Source: Brevundimonas naejangsanensis
Lineage (GTDB): Bacteria > Pseudomonadota > Alphaproteobacteria > Caulobacterales > Caulobacteraceae
DNA length: 64,000 bases
NCBI RefSeq assembly: GCF_003627995.1
Contig: NZ_CP032707.1
Span: 359,501-423,500, forward strand
Direction: 5' to 3'
The notes beneath the pieces were generated by a model. It was not told where the DNA came from. It saw only the letters and a list, made by a program, of their open reading frames with translations, and did no database searches. How positions within the stretch are numbered: the first letter of the stretch is position 1; every line of letters begins with the position of its first letter. The translations under genes were made by a program, and so were the position numbers. Below are positions 44,406-53,577 of the stretch, piece after piece.

Positions 44406-46103
44406 CTAGCGGGCGCCGGCCAGGACGGCCTCAGCCACCTGCAGCGGCGCCTGAACGGGCGGGACGTGGTCCAGTCGGATCGGCACGGCGCGCGCGCCCG
44501 AGGCCACGGCGTCCAGCGTCTTCAGCGGCCCGCCCATCATGCGCTGGTAGATCCAGTAGGCCGCCACGACCTTCTCCACGTATTCGCGCGCCTGGGGCAC
44601 GTCGATGGTCTCGATCAGCAGCAGGGGATCGGCCTCGGGGCCCAGCTTGCGGATCGCCGCCAGCATCGGCCCCGGCCCGGCGTTGTAGGAGGCCACGGCC
44701 TTCAGCAGGTCGCCCTGGAAGGACTCGATCTCCAACAGGCGGTTCAGATAGTCCTGGCCCAGCTTCATGTTCACGGCCGGGTCCAGCAGGCGCTGCGGCG
44801 TGCGGACATAGCCCTGGTCGCCGGTCATGTGCGCGGCCGTGGTCGGCATCACCTGCATCAGCCCATAGGCGCCGGCGCTTGAACGGGCCGCGGCGTTGAA
44901 GTCCGTCTCCTTGCGCGCGATGGCGTAGACGAGGGCCTTCTCGATGGTGAAGCCGCCCTCGGGCTGAAGGTCGGGCATGGGATAGCGCAGGGCGTCGATG
45001 CGGACGGCGTCGGCCTGGGCCGCACGGCCCGCGGCCACCAGGCGATAGAGGCCCGCCCACATCTGCCGCGCGGCCTTGTCGCCGCCCGAGGCGCGCAGAC
45101 CGGTGCGGGCCGCCTGCTCGGCGTCGCCGCGGCGGCCGACCTCGTACAGGGCCACGGTGCGACGGGCGTTCTCGTCCGACTGGATGAAGGCGTTCAGCTC
45201 GCGCGCGTCGACGCCGATCGGCTCGGGCGCGAAGGCGGCGCGCTGCAGCGTCGCCGTCTCATAGGAGCGCGGCCCCAGGTTCTCGATCGCCGGCTCCTCG
45301 CCCAGCTGGCGCAGGGCGATCTGGCCGTAGAAGGTGGCCGGCCAGCGCGCGGCCTGGCGCAGATATTCGACGACCCGTTCGTGGCGGCCCGACTGGCCCG
45401 CCGCCCGCGCCGCCCAGAAGGCGCCGCCGGAACGGACCCACGGGTCCTCGGCCGGGTCCTGGGCCACGTGTTCGAAGGCGCGGAAGGCGTCGGAGTGCTC
45501 GCCCAGTCGCCAGGCCGCCAGGCCCGCCGTCCACCAGTCGCCGATCTCCACGCCCTGGGCGTAGGCGCCGTTCAGGTCGTCGTTGTTCAGGGCGACGCGC
45601 GCGGCCTTGGCGGGGTCGTTGACGCCGCCGTCGCTGGGCGCGCTGGTCAGGGTGTCCCAGGTGCGGGCCAGCAAGCCGCCGGGGCGCTTGGGCTCGGCCG
45701 CGCCGTCGGGAATGCGGCGCATGGCCAGGGCGTAGACGCGCGGCGCCATGGGCAGGTCTGAATAGGTCTCCAGCCAGGCCGCCAGTTCGTCGAAGCCGGC
45801 CGTGTAGCTGGGGTGGAACAGGCGCTCGAACTCGACCTGGCCCAGCAGGACACGGTCCTTGGCCTGGCGCGCCGCCGTGCGGGCCAGCTCCAGATCGCCG
45901 CGCCGCAGGGCGTCGAAGGCGGTGGTGTAGCTGAGGCGGTCCTCGCTGCTCAGGGCCGTCGGCGCAGCCAGGACGGCGCCGCCGCCCGCGACGGCAGAGG
46001 GCCGGGCCGTGTCGTTATCGTCGGCGAAGGCGGCGGTCGCAGCTGTGGCGCAGAGCGCAAAGGCGAGCAGGGACGCGCGGCGCGTCCGGCGGAAAGGATA
46101 CAT
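44406..46103 (-). CDS. Soluble lytic murein transglycosylase (Slt type)
   Basis: Cleaves peptidoglycan glycan strands to 1,6-anhydro products. The 565-aa protein has a signal peptide (LLAFALCATAATAAFA), a long helical superhelix (about 50-370) and a C-terminal catalytic domain (about 385-530). The catalytic glutamate E399 is in AIARKETDFNAAARSSAGAYGLMQVMP; SYNAGPGP follows. Conserved downstream segments are YLNRLLEIESFQGDLLKAVASYNAGP and PQAREYVEKVVAAYWIYQ. Probably periplasmic. A role in wall turnover fits the other wall enzymes of the window. Confidence 0.92.
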   Translation of the reverse strand: MYPFRRTRRASLLAFALCATAATAAFADDNDTARPSAVAGGGAVLAAPTALSSEDRLSYTTAFDALRRGDLELARTAARQAKDRVLLGQVEFERLFHPSYTAGFDELAAWLETYSDLPMAPRVYALAMRRIPDGAAEPKRPGGLLARTWDTLTSAPSDGGVNDPAKAARVALNNDDLNGAYAQGVEIGDWWTAGLAAWRLGEHSDAFRAFEHVAQDPAEDPWVRSGGAFWAARAAGQSGRHERVVEYLRQAARWPATFYGQIALRQLGEEPAIENLGPRSYETATLQRAAFAPEPIGVDARELNAFIQSDENARRTVALYEVGRRGDAEQAARTGLRASGGDKAARQMWAGLYRLVAAGRAAQADAVRIDALRYPMPDLQPEGGFTIEKALVYAIARKETDFNAAARSSAGAYGLMQVMPTTAAHMTGDQGYVRTPQRLLDPAVNMKLGQDYLNRLLEIESFQGDLLKAVASYNAGPGPMLAAIRKLGPEADPLLLIETIDVPQAREYVEKVVAAYWIYQRMMGGPLKTLDAVASGARAVPIRLDHVPPVQAPLQVAEAVLAGAR

Positions 46104-46197
46104 ACGCGGGGGCCCCCTTCATCGGCGCCGGACCCGTCTCGATTCGGGATTCTACAACGCTCTGCGGACTGGTCTCCAAGCCGAAAGGATGCCTGAA

Positions 46198-47004
46198 TCA
46201 GGCCCCCGGCTCAACCGCTCCGGTCGCCAATCGTGCCGACAAATTCAAAATGTCCTGCCAAACCAATCCCTTGGCCTGCGGCTGGCGCAGCAGGAAGGCG
46301 GGATGCAGGGTGGCCATGGCGGGGACGGACAATCCGCCTTCGGACAGTCGCCAGTCGCGCCACTGGCCGCGCACGCGCATGATGCTCTCGTCGGTCTTCA
46401 GCACCGCCTTGGCCGAGGCAGCCCCGACCAGCAGCACGGCCCTGGGCTTCAGTAGGGCGAAGGCGCGCTCGACGAAGGGGGCGCAGATCGCCTGCTCCTG
46501 CGGCGTCGGCGGGCGGGCGCCCGGCGTCTTCCAGAAGACGGTGTTGGTGATGAAGGCCTCGTCCAGCAGGCCGCCAGCCGTCAGGATGCGGTCCAGAAGC
46601 TGGCCGGCCTGTCCGACGAAGGGCTGGCCGCGCGCGTCCTCCTCGGCGCCGGGGCCTTCGCCGATGACCATCAGCGCGCCTTGCGGGTTGCCGCGCGCGA
46701 AGACCGCCTGGCGCGCCCCCATGGCCCGCAGAGGGCAGCCCTCGAAGGCGGCGATGGCCTGGGCCAGGTCGTCCAGGCTGCGAACCTCGGCCGCGAGGCG
46801 TCGCGCCTCGGCGACAGCGTCATCGATGCTCGGGGCGCCGCCGGGCGCGCGGATCGGCGTGATCGTGGCCGTCGCCCTGGGCGTCGGGGCGACGAAGACG
46901 GTGCGGTCGACCGGGGCGTCCTCGAAACAGGCGTCCACGCCCGCGTCGCGCCAGAAGGCGAACAGGGCCTCGGCGGCAGCCATGTCGAGGGGGGTGGTGT
47001 TCAT
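46198..47004 (-). CDS. Family 4 uracil-DNA glycosylase, Fe-S ligands incomplete
   Basis: Removes uracil from DNA. The 268-aa protein starts at the ATG at 47004. An N-terminal extension of about 80 residues precedes the family-4 fold. Motif A is intact (GEGPGAEEDARGQPFVGQAG) and the C-terminal motif is LHPAFLLRQPQ. Of the four cysteines that hold the 4Fe-4S cluster in family 4, only two are present, in FEGCPL and QAICAPF. The first position is F and the third is W (NTVFWKTPGAR instead of a KCRPP-like segment). The cluster may be absent. Divergent from the ETF-QO gene with 87 bases between. Confidence 0.87.
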   Translation of the reverse strand: MNTTPLDMAAAEALFAFWRDAGVDACFEDAPVDRTVFVAPTPRATATITPIRAPGGAPSIDDAVAEARRLAAEVRSLDDLAQAIAAFEGCPLRAMGARQAVFARGNPQGALMVIGEGPGAEEDARGQPFVGQAGQLLDRILTAGGLLDEAFITNTVFWKTPGARPPTPQEQAICAPFVERAFALLKPRAVLLVGAASAKAVLKTDESIMRVRGQWRDWRLSEGGLSVPAMATLHPAFLLRQPQAKGLVWQDILNLSARLATGAVEPGA

Positions 47005-47091
47005 AAGGCCTAAGGCAATAAGCCTTGACCGCCCCCGCGTCACCTCCCGATAAGGCGGATAACCACGACGATATCAGGGACTACGGGGATC

Positions 47092-48852
47092 ATGGCCGAA
47101 CAAATGTTCGAGGGCGGCGCCAAAAACGCGTGGCAGGAAGCCGTCATCGACAATCTGCCGCCGCTGGAGGCCCTGGCGGGCGTCGAGCGCGAGGTCATGG
47201 AGTATGACGTCGTCATCGTCGGCGGCGGCCCCGCCGGCCTGTCCGCCGCCATCCGCCTGAAGCAGCGGGCCGAGAAGGACGGCAAGGAGATCTCCGTCGC
47301 CGTGCTGGAGAAGTCGGCCGAGATCGGCGGCCATGTCCTGTCGGGCGCGGTGATTGATCCCAGGGCGCTGAACGAGCTCTTCCCCGACTGGAAGGAACGC
47401 GGCGCGCCGCTGGAAACGCCGGTGACCAAGGACAAATTCCTGGTCCTGGGGCCGCAGGGGCAGGCGTCGCTGCCGATGTTCGCCATGCCGCCCTTCATGC
47501 ACAATGACGGCTGCTACATCGCCTCGCTGGGCAACGTCGCCCGCTGGCTGGCCGAGCAGGCCGAGGCGCTGGGCGTCGAGGTCTATCCCGGCATGGCCGC
47601 CAGCCACGTCGTCTGGGAAGAAGAGACCGGCCGGGTGAAGGGCGTCGTCGCCGGCGTCTTCGGCATCGACCGCGAAGGCAAGCCGACCGGCGACTTCCAG
47701 CCCGGCATCGAGCTGCACGGCAAATACGTCTTCATCGCCGAGGGCGTGCGCGGGTCGCTGGCCAAGACCATCATGGCCCGCCACAACCTGTGCGACGGCG
47801 CCGAACCGCAGAAGTTCGGCATCGGCCTGAAGGAGCTGTGGCAGGTCCCGGCCGAGAAGCACCAGCCCGGTCTGGTCCAGCACACGACCGGCTGGCCGCT
47901 GGACGACAAGACGGGCGGCGGCTCGTTCCTGTACCACTTCGGCGACCGCTATGTGTCCGTCGGCTTCGTAGTGCACCTGAACTACAAGAACCCCTTCCTG
48001 TCGCCGTTCGACGAGTTCCAGCAGTTCAAGCACCACCCGGCCATCGCAGAGCATCTTGAGGGCGGCACGCGCGTCTCCTACGGCGCCCGCGCCATCACCG
48101 AGGGCGGCTTCCAGTCGGTGCCCAAGCTGGCCTTCCCCGGCGGCGCCCTGATCGGCTGCTCGGCGGGCTTCGTGAACGTGCCGCGCATCAAGGGCAGCCA
48201 CAACGCTATGAAGACCGGCATGATGGCCGCCGACGCCGCCTATGACGCGGTCATGGCCGGCCGTGCGGGCGACGTGCTGGAGGCCTATGAGGCGGCCTAT
48301 AAGGCGTCGTGGGTCTATAAGGAGCTGAAGGTCGTCCGCAACGCCAAGCCCCTGCTGTCCAAGCTGGGCACGATGATGGGCGGGGCGGTCGGCATGTTCG
48401 ACCTGTGGGTCAACCACCTGACCGGCGGCTTCTCCTTCTTCGGCACGATGAAGCACGGCAAGACCGACGCCGCCTCGACCGAACCCGCCTCGCAGCACAA
48501 GCCGATCGCCTATCCCAAGCCGGACGGGAAGCTGTCGTTCGACAAGCTGTCGAGCGTCTTCATCTCCAACACCAACCACGCCGAGGACCAGCCCGCCCAC
48601 CTGAAGCTGCTGGACCCGTCCGTGCCGATCAGCGTCAACCTGCCCAAATACGGCGAGCCCGCGCGGCTCTACTGCCCGGCCGGGGTGTACGAAGTCGTCT
48701 ATGCGGACGAGGCGAACCGCGCCGATCCGCGCTTCGTCATCAACGCCCAGAACTGCGTCCACTGCAAAACCTGCGACATCAAGGACCCGTCGCAGAACAT
48801 CGTCTGGACCACGCCCGAAGGCGGCGGCGGCCCCAACTACCCGAACATGTAA
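47092..48852 (+). CDS. Electron transfer flavoprotein-ubiquinone oxidoreductase
   Basis: Passes electrons from reduced ETF to ubiquinone at the inner membrane. The 586-aa protein has the FAD-binding VVIVGGGPAGLSAAIRLKQ, the AEGVRGSLAK segment, the quinone region (GFVNVPRIKGSHNAMKTGMMA) and the C-terminal 4Fe-4S domain with CPAGVYEVV and NCVHCKTCDIKDPSQNIVW. Length and motif order match human ETFDH and bacterial homologues. ETF alpha/beta genes are not in the window. It links beta-oxidation to respiration. Confidence 0.95.
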   Translation: MAEQMFEGGAKNAWQEAVIDNLPPLEALAGVEREVMEYDVVIVGGGPAGLSAAIRLKQRAEKDGKEISVAVLEKSAEIGGHVLSGAVIDPRALNELFPDWKERGAPLETPVTKDKFLVLGPQGQASLPMFAMPPFMHNDGCYIASLGNVARWLAEQAEALGVEVYPGMAASHVVWEEETGRVKGVVAGVFGIDREGKPTGDFQPGIELHGKYVFIAEGVRGSLAKTIMARHNLCDGAEPQKFGIGLKELWQVPAEKHQPGLVQHTTGWPLDDKTGGGSFLYHFGDRYVSVGFVVHLNYKNPFLSPFDEFQQFKHHPAIAEHLEGGTRVSYGARAITEGGFQSVPKLAFPGGALIGCSAGFVNVPRIKGSHNAMKTGMMAADAAYDAVMAGRAGDVLEAYEAAYKASWVYKELKVVRNAKPLLSKLGTMMGGAVGMFDLWVNHLTGGFSFFGTMKHGKTDAASTEPASQHKPIAYPKPDGKLSFDKLSSVFISNTNHAEDQPAHLKLLDPSVPISVNLPKYGEPARLYCPAGVYEVVYADEANRADPRFVINAQNCVHCKTCDIKDPSQNIVWTTPEGGGGPNYPNM

Positions 48853-48860
48853 GCCAGAGC

Positions 48861-48953
48861 CCCTCTCCCTCCCCGTCCCGGGGAGGGTGGTCGCGCAGCG
48901 ACCGGGTGGGGAGGGCCAGGCGAAGCATCCTCCCTCTCCCGTTGGGAGAGGGG
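48861..48953. repeat. Family D half element fused to a family B arm
   Basis: The left part (48861-48924) has the CCCTCTCCCTCCCCGTCCCG arm and GCGCAGCGACCGGGTGGGG, which is the reverse complement of the right half of the copy at 40110-40260. It breaks off and is followed at 48932-48953 by the family B palindrome CCCTCTCCCgttGGGAGAGGGG. It lies between ETF-QO and the TPR gene. Confidence 0.8.
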
Positions 48954-49006
48954 ATTTGCGTTCTCGAACTCTTGCGGGCGGCGGGGAAAGCGTGAAGGGT
49001 CCGGCC

Positions 49007-50866
49007 ATGCGTTTCGTCCCTCGTCGCCCCGTCCTGCTCCTGGCCGCTTCCGCCCTTGCGATCTCGCTCGCGGCGCCCTCGCTCGCGCAGGAAGCGCCCG
49101 CCGAGGCTCCGGCCGAGGCCCAGGCCCCCGAGCCGAACGGCGATCCCCAGGTTCCGCCCATCGTCATCGAGGATGCGGAAGCTCCTGAGACGCCCGAGGT
49201 CGCGCCCATTCCCGCCGAATGGACGCCGATCCCGCTGGACGCGCGGGGCCGCAGCGCCTTCGGCCTGTATCTGGCCGGGCGCAACGCCCTGACCAGCGGA
49301 GAGAGCGCGGCGGGGGCCGATTATCTGGCCCGCGTCTATGCCCTGACGCCCGAACAGCCGCGCGTGCGCGAACAGGCCTTCACCGCCGCCCTGCTGGCCG
49401 GCGACTTGGACGAGGCGGGCCGCATCGCCCCGACCGATCCGGAGGTTTCGCCGGCCCTCCTCCAGGCCGGACGCCTGGTCGAGGCGGTGCAGACCTATGT
49501 GCGCGGCGACGCGCGGCGCGCCGACGCCCTGCTGACGACCGCGCCGGTGGGTGCGCCCCATGATCGTGCGGGCTTCTACGTCCAGGGCTGGATCGCCGCC
49601 GCCGCCAAGGACTGGGACCGCGCCCTGGCCCTGCCGCCCGCCGATTTCGACCCGGTCAGCGTCCTGGTGGCGCGCGGCAACCGCGCCCGCCTGCTGGAAC
49701 AGCGCCGCCGCTATGACGAAGCCGACGCCGAATGGCGCGACCTGACCAGCCACGCCCTGGCCGGCGCCCTGTTCCGCCTGCCCTACGGCGAGTTCCTGGA
49801 GCGGCGCGGCCGCCGCGACGAGGCGCTGGTCCAGTATGACGCGGCCGTCACGGCCGGGACCGCCGACCGCCGCATCCGCGAGGGGCGCGAGCGCGTGCTC
49901 GCCAAGGCCCGCCCGCCCGCCCTGCCCTCCTTCCGCGCCAGCGCGGCCCAGGCCCTGCGCACGGCCGCCGACCAGATGATCGCCCAGCGCGCCTATGAGT
50001 TCGGCGCGGTCTATCTGCGCCTGGCGCAGAACCTGGACCCCAGCGACAACACCCAGCTGCTGATCGGCCAGACCCTGATCCAGGGCGGGATCGAACCGGC
50101 CGGGCGCGCCGCCCTGGCCCAGGTCAGCCCGCGCTCGCCCTCGGCCTACGCCGCGGCCCGCATCCAGACGGCGATCAGCCTGGGCAAGATCGACCGCGAC
50201 GACGAGGCCCTGGCCGAACTGCGCCGCGCCGCCGCCGTCAGCCCCGACGAGGTCTCGATCGCCTATATGCTGGCCAGCCAGCTGATGCAGATGAAGCGCT
50301 ACGAAGAAGCGCTGGCCCTGCTGGACGCCCCGCTGCTGAACACGGCGGATCAGGGCTTTGAAGTCCATTTCCTGCGCGGGGCGGCCTATGAAGCCCTGGA
50401 TCGGGACAAGGAGGCCGAGGCGGAGCTGTGGACCGCCCTGCAGATGCAGCCCGACAATCCGACCCTGCTGAACTACCTCGGCTATCTGTGGGTCGACACC
50501 GGCACGCGGGTCGCGGAAGGCGCCGCCATGATCGCCCGCGCCCACGCCGCCGATCCGTCGGACGGCAACATCCAGGACTCCCTCGGCTGGGCCCAGTTCC
50601 GCCAGGGCCAGTACGATGCGGCGGTGGCCAACCTGGAAGGCGCCGTCGACAAGGAACCGGCCAACGCCGAGATCAACGACCACCTGGGCGACGCCTATTG
50701 GGCCGTCGGCCGCACGCGCGAAGCGGGCTTCCAGTGGAACCGCGTCCTGACCCTGGACGTCGACGCCCAGCGCAAGGCCGAGGTCGAGGCCAAGCTGCGT
50801 GACCGCCTGGGCCAGGACCCGACGGGGGACAAGGGGCTGGGGAACGCCGGCGGCGCGGTCGACTGA
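49007..50866 (+). CDS. Exported tetratricopeptide-repeat protein
   Basis: A 619-aa protein with a signal peptide (MRFVPRRPVLLLAASALAISLAAPSLAQ) and an acidic proline-rich linker (EAPAEAPAEAQAPEP). About a dozen helical TPR-like units follow. The clearest are in the C-terminal half: EVSIAYMLASQLMQMKRYEEALAL, FEVHFLRGAAYEALDRDKEAE and QDSLGWAQFRQGQYDAAVANLEGAV. It is probably a periplasmic scaffold; partners unknown. I start at the ATG at 49007, just before the signal. It ends 2 bases before ispE. Confidence 0.85.
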   Translation: MRFVPRRPVLLLAASALAISLAAPSLAQEAPAEAPAEAQAPEPNGDPQVPPIVIEDAEAPETPEVAPIPAEWTPIPLDARGRSAFGLYLAGRNALTSGESAAGADYLARVYALTPEQPRVREQAFTAALLAGDLDEAGRIAPTDPEVSPALLQAGRLVEAVQTYVRGDARRADALLTTAPVGAPHDRAGFYVQGWIAAAAKDWDRALALPPADFDPVSVLVARGNRARLLEQRRRYDEADAEWRDLTSHALAGALFRLPYGEFLERRGRRDEALVQYDAAVTAGTADRRIREGRERVLAKARPPALPSFRASAAQALRTAADQMIAQRAYEFGAVYLRLAQNLDPSDNTQLLIGQTLIQGGIEPAGRAALAQVSPRSPSAYAAARIQTAISLGKIDRDDEALAELRRAAAVSPDEVSIAYMLASQLMQMKRYEEALALLDAPLLNTADQGFEVHFLRGAAYEALDRDKEAEAELWTALQMQPDNPTLLNYLGYLWVDTGTRVAEGAAMIARAHAADPSDGNIQDSLGWAQFRQGQYDAAVANLEGAVDKEPANAEINDHLGDAYWAVGRTREAGFQWNRVLTLDVDAQRKAEVEAKLRDRLGQDPTGDKGLGNAGGAVD

Positions 50867-50868
50867 TC

Positions 50869-51762
50869 ATGACCGACGTCCTGACCGGCCTGGCCCCGGC
50901 CAAGATCAACCTGCTGCTGCATGTCGGGCCGGTGCGCGCCGACGGCTACCACCCCCTGGTCAGCCTGGCCGCCTTCGCCGACGTCGGCGACCGGGTGGCG
51001 GTGCGCCGCGCCGAGGCCCTGTCGCTGGCGGTCGAGGGGCCGTTCGCCGCCGGTCTGGACGGACAGGGGGACAATCTGATCCTCAAGGCCCTGCGCGCCC
51101 TGGGCGAGGCGGCCGGGATCGGCGATCCGCCCCTGGCCGTGACCCTGGACAAACGCCTGCCCATCGCGGCGGGGCTGGGCGGCGGCTCGGCCGACGCCGG
51201 AACAGCCCTGCGGCTGGCGGCGCGCCTGCTGGACCTCGACCTGACGGAGGCGGCGCTGGAGCGGCTGGCGCTGGCGGCCGGGGCCGACGGCCCCATGTGC
51301 CTGCGCGCCCGCCCGGCCTGGGCCTCGGGCGTGGGCGAAGTCCTGGAGGACGAGCCGCGCCTGCCGCCGCTGCACGCCGTCCTGCTGAACCCTGGCCTGC
51401 CGTCGCCGACGGGGGCCGTCTATCGCGCCTATGACGCCGCGCCGGACGGGGCGGCGGACCGGCCCGCGCCGCCCGCCGATTGGTCGGCGCCCGCCGTCAT
51501 CGACTGGCTGTCGGCCCAGAGAAACGACCTTCAGGCGCCGGCCCTGACGCTGACGCCCGGCATCGACGAGGCGCTGGCGGCCATGCAGGCCGCGCCCGGC
51601 TGTCGGCTGACGCGGATGTCGGGTTCGGGGGCCACCGTCTTCGGCCTGTTCGACGACCGCGCGGCGGCGATCGAGGCCGTCTTCGCCCTCGACCGGCCCG
51701 GCTGGTGGACCCGTCCGGCGGTGCTGGGCGCGCCGGATGTCGAACCGCGTGCGGTTATTTAA
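50869..51762 (+). CDS. ispE: 4-diphosphocytidyl-2-C-methyl-D-erythritol kinase
   Basis: Phosphorylates CDP-ME in the MEP isoprenoid pathway. The 297-aa GHMP kinase opens with LAPAKINLLLHVGPVRADGYHPL, has the ATP loop LPIAAGLGGGSADAGTAL and the C-terminal RMSGSGATVFGLF. It starts 2 bases after the TPR gene, which suggests a shared transcript. Isoprenoids here feed undecaprenyl phosphate and quinones. Confidence 0.95.
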   Translation: MTDVLTGLAPAKINLLLHVGPVRADGYHPLVSLAAFADVGDRVAVRRAEALSLAVEGPFAAGLDGQGDNLILKALRALGEAAGIGDPPLAVTLDKRLPIAAGLGGGSADAGTALRLAARLLDLDLTEAALERLALAAGADGPMCLRARPAWASGVGEVLEDEPRLPPLHAVLLNPGLPSPTGAVYRAYDAAPDGAADRPAPPADWSAPAVIDWLSAQRNDLQAPALTLTPGIDEALAAMQAAPGCRLTRMSGSGATVFGLFDDRAAAIEAVFALDRPGWWTRPAVLGAPDVEPRAVI

Positions 51763-51798
51763 CTCGATTTACAGCCCCTGAAGGCCAGGCTGACGGCC

Positions 51799-52689
51799 AT
51801 GACCCAGCTGACGACCGAACAGACCGCCGCCTTTGAACGCAGCCTGTCGCGCCTGTCGCCCGCCGACCGCACCCGCGTCGAGGCCCTCAAGGATCCGGCC
51901 GCCCGCGCCGCCGCAGAGGCGGCCCCGCACTGGGACTTCGGCCTGCCCGCCCGCACCGTGGACGCCCTGCTGGGCGCCGAGGCGAACGACGACCAGAGGC
52001 GCGGCCTGATCGCCGCCTGGGCGCTGGAGCTGCCCGACCGCATCGCCGCCGAGCGCCTGCCCCAGCCGGTGCTGGCGGGGTATCCGACCTATATCGACCG
52101 CCTGGCCGCCTATCTGGACAGCGGCGCCGCCTACGATCCTGACTTCTGGGCCAAGGATGTGCGCGTGGCCCTGGCCCTCAGCGTGCCGGGCAGCAACACC
52201 CAGATGCTGGACATGTCCTCGCCTGTCGGGCCGGGCCTGGTGGTGCGGCACATGCTGGGCGGGCGCGGCCCCGGCCCGCTGATCGCCTGGGTGCAGGCCG
52301 GCGGCTGGCGGTCCTGGCTGGAAACCCACACCGAGGCGCGCGATCTTTCGGACTTCAACGAGCCGGGCTGGGAGCGGAACTGGGCCGCCGCCGCCGCCCT
52401 GCTGCGCACCCGGCCCGACCTGGCGGGCGTCATCGGCTCCAGCTGGTTCTTCGATCCGCCGCTGGAGACCATCAGCCCGCGCCTGACCTATCTACGCACC
52501 ACGCCGATGAACAACGGAGCCTTCATGGTCCATCAGGGCGGCGGCCACATCCATGACGAACGCGCCTCGGCTTCCTCGCCCACACGCCGCGCCATGATCG
52601 AGAAGGGCGAATACAGCGCCTGCTCCTGGCTGTTGTGCTGGCCGCGCAAGCCGTTGATCGCCTGGGCCGAGAGGCGGGGCCTGATCTAG
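51799..52689 (+). CDS. Hypothetical protein (296 aa)
   Basis: A soluble 296-aa protein that I do not recognise. It has no signal and no TM span. The N-terminus is alanine- and aspartate-rich helical (LTTEQTAAFERSLSRLSPADRTRVEALKDPAARAAAE). Middle segments include VALALSVPGSNTQMLDMSS and GPGLVVRHMLGGRGPGPLIAWVQAGGWRSWLETH. The C-terminal part has SSWFFDPPLETISPRLTYLRTTPMNNGAFM followed by HQGGGHIHD, whose histidines could bind a metal. It lies 36 bases after ispE and is convergent with a polysaccharide deacetylase gene. No function assigned. Confidence 0.6.
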   Translation: MTQLTTEQTAAFERSLSRLSPADRTRVEALKDPAARAAAEAAPHWDFGLPARTVDALLGAEANDDQRRGLIAAWALELPDRIAAERLPQPVLAGYPTYIDRLAAYLDSGAAYDPDFWAKDVRVALALSVPGSNTQMLDMSSPVGPGLVVRHMLGGRGPGPLIAWVQAGGWRSWLETHTEARDLSDFNEPGWERNWAAAAALLRTRPDLAGVIGSSWFFDPPLETISPRLTYLRTTPMNNGAFMVHQGGGHIHDERASASSPTRRAMIEKGEYSACSWLLCWPRKPLIAWAERRGLI

Positions 52690-52700
52690 GCGTCTTCTTT

Positions 52701-52721
52701 CCTCCCCATTGCTTGGGGAGG
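52701..52721. repeat. Lone family A arm
   Basis: CCTCCCCA-ttgct-TGGGGAGG, a single hairpin of the family A type between the convergent 296-aa gene and the deacetylase gene. It may serve as the 3' end hairpin for both transcripts. Confidence 0.75.
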
Positions 52722-52727
52722 TGAAGC

Positions 52728-53474
52728 TCAGCCTTCGCTTATCCGCGCCCACGCCTCGCCCACCGGCAGGACCTCCAGCCCGGCCGCCTTAGCCAGGCGG
52801 ATCAGCCGGTCCAGGTCCTCGGGCGTGCAGCCGTAGGGGGTGGGATGGCTCTCCACGTCGTGGCCATAGGCGATCAGCCAGCCCGGCGCCTCGGCCGCGC
52901 GAGCGACCAGAGCCTCCAGGTCGTAATGGGGCAGGCGGCGCGACTCCAGGCCGATGGCCTGGAGATTGGCCCGGTCGGCGCGTCCGGCGTTGACGCCGTC
53001 GCGCACTCCACGTCCCAGCAGGAAGCGCTCGTCGATCACCGCCTTGGCGCCCAGGGCCACGTCGCCGAAGGGCCAGGCGAAGGTGGTCATGACGTGGCCG
53101 TCCAGCCGCTCTTCGACCCAGGCGGCGTTCCTCGCCAGTTGCTCCGTCAGCTCGGCGGGGCTCAGACGCAGGGCGCTGACGTGGTCGAAGGTGTGGCAGC
53201 CGACCTCATGCCCGGCTGCATGCGCGGCCTGCAGGTGTTCGACCTCGAACTGGGCCTTGCCGAGGTTCTCGCCGCCGCACAGGCCGCCCGCGACGTAATA
53301 GGTCGCCCGGACCCCGTGCTCGGCCAGGATCGACCCCGCCTCGATCCAGGCGCTGGCCGGGAAATCGTCGAAGCTGAGGCTGAGAATACCGCGCGCCGGC
53401 GCCACGGTCGTCGGCCGCACGTTGAGGTAGCGGGCCGCCCGGCGGCGCATCTGGTCGATCCGTTGCTGCATCAT
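52728..53474 (-). CDS. Polysaccharide deacetylase family protein
   Basis: A 248-aa CE4 (NodB-fold) deacetylase. The metal-binding motifs are the FDD of LSLSFDDFPASAW and HTFDH in GHEVGCHTFDHVSALRLSP. FAWPFGDV and LIAYGHDVESHPTPYG follow. The family removes N- or O-acetyl groups from polysaccharides; Caulobacter HfsH (holdfast) is of this type. No signal peptide is seen. It is divergent from glyQ. Substrate unknown. Confidence 0.87.
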   Translation of the reverse strand: MMQQRIDQMRRRAARYLNVRPTTVAPARGILSLSFDDFPASAWIEAGSILAEHGVRATYYVAGGLCGGENLGKAQFEVEHLQAAHAAGHEVGCHTFDHVSALRLSPAELTEQLARNAAWVEERLDGHVMTTFAWPFGDVALGAKAVIDERFLLGRGVRDGVNAGRADRANLQAIGLESRRLPHYDLEALVARAAEAPGWLIAYGHDVESHPTPYGCTPEDLDRLIRLAKAAGLEVLPVGEAWARISEG

Positions 53475-53577
53475 GGCCGCCTTCTAGCCCGAGCCCGCTT
53501 GCGGAAGAATGAAGCCCGTCGCCTTGCTGGCGAAGCGTGGCGGCCCTATGGTCCGCGCCTCCCGAAATCGGACCGAA

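Noticed and set aside
47074..49284. 736-codon open frame on the minus strand opposite ETF-QO
   Set aside because: Antisense shadow; the plus-strand gene has a complete family signature and Fe-S motif.
48779..50683. 634-codon open frame on the minus strand opposite the TPR gene
   Set aside because: Antisense shadow; the plus-strand TPR protein has a signal peptide and a neighbour in tight spacing.
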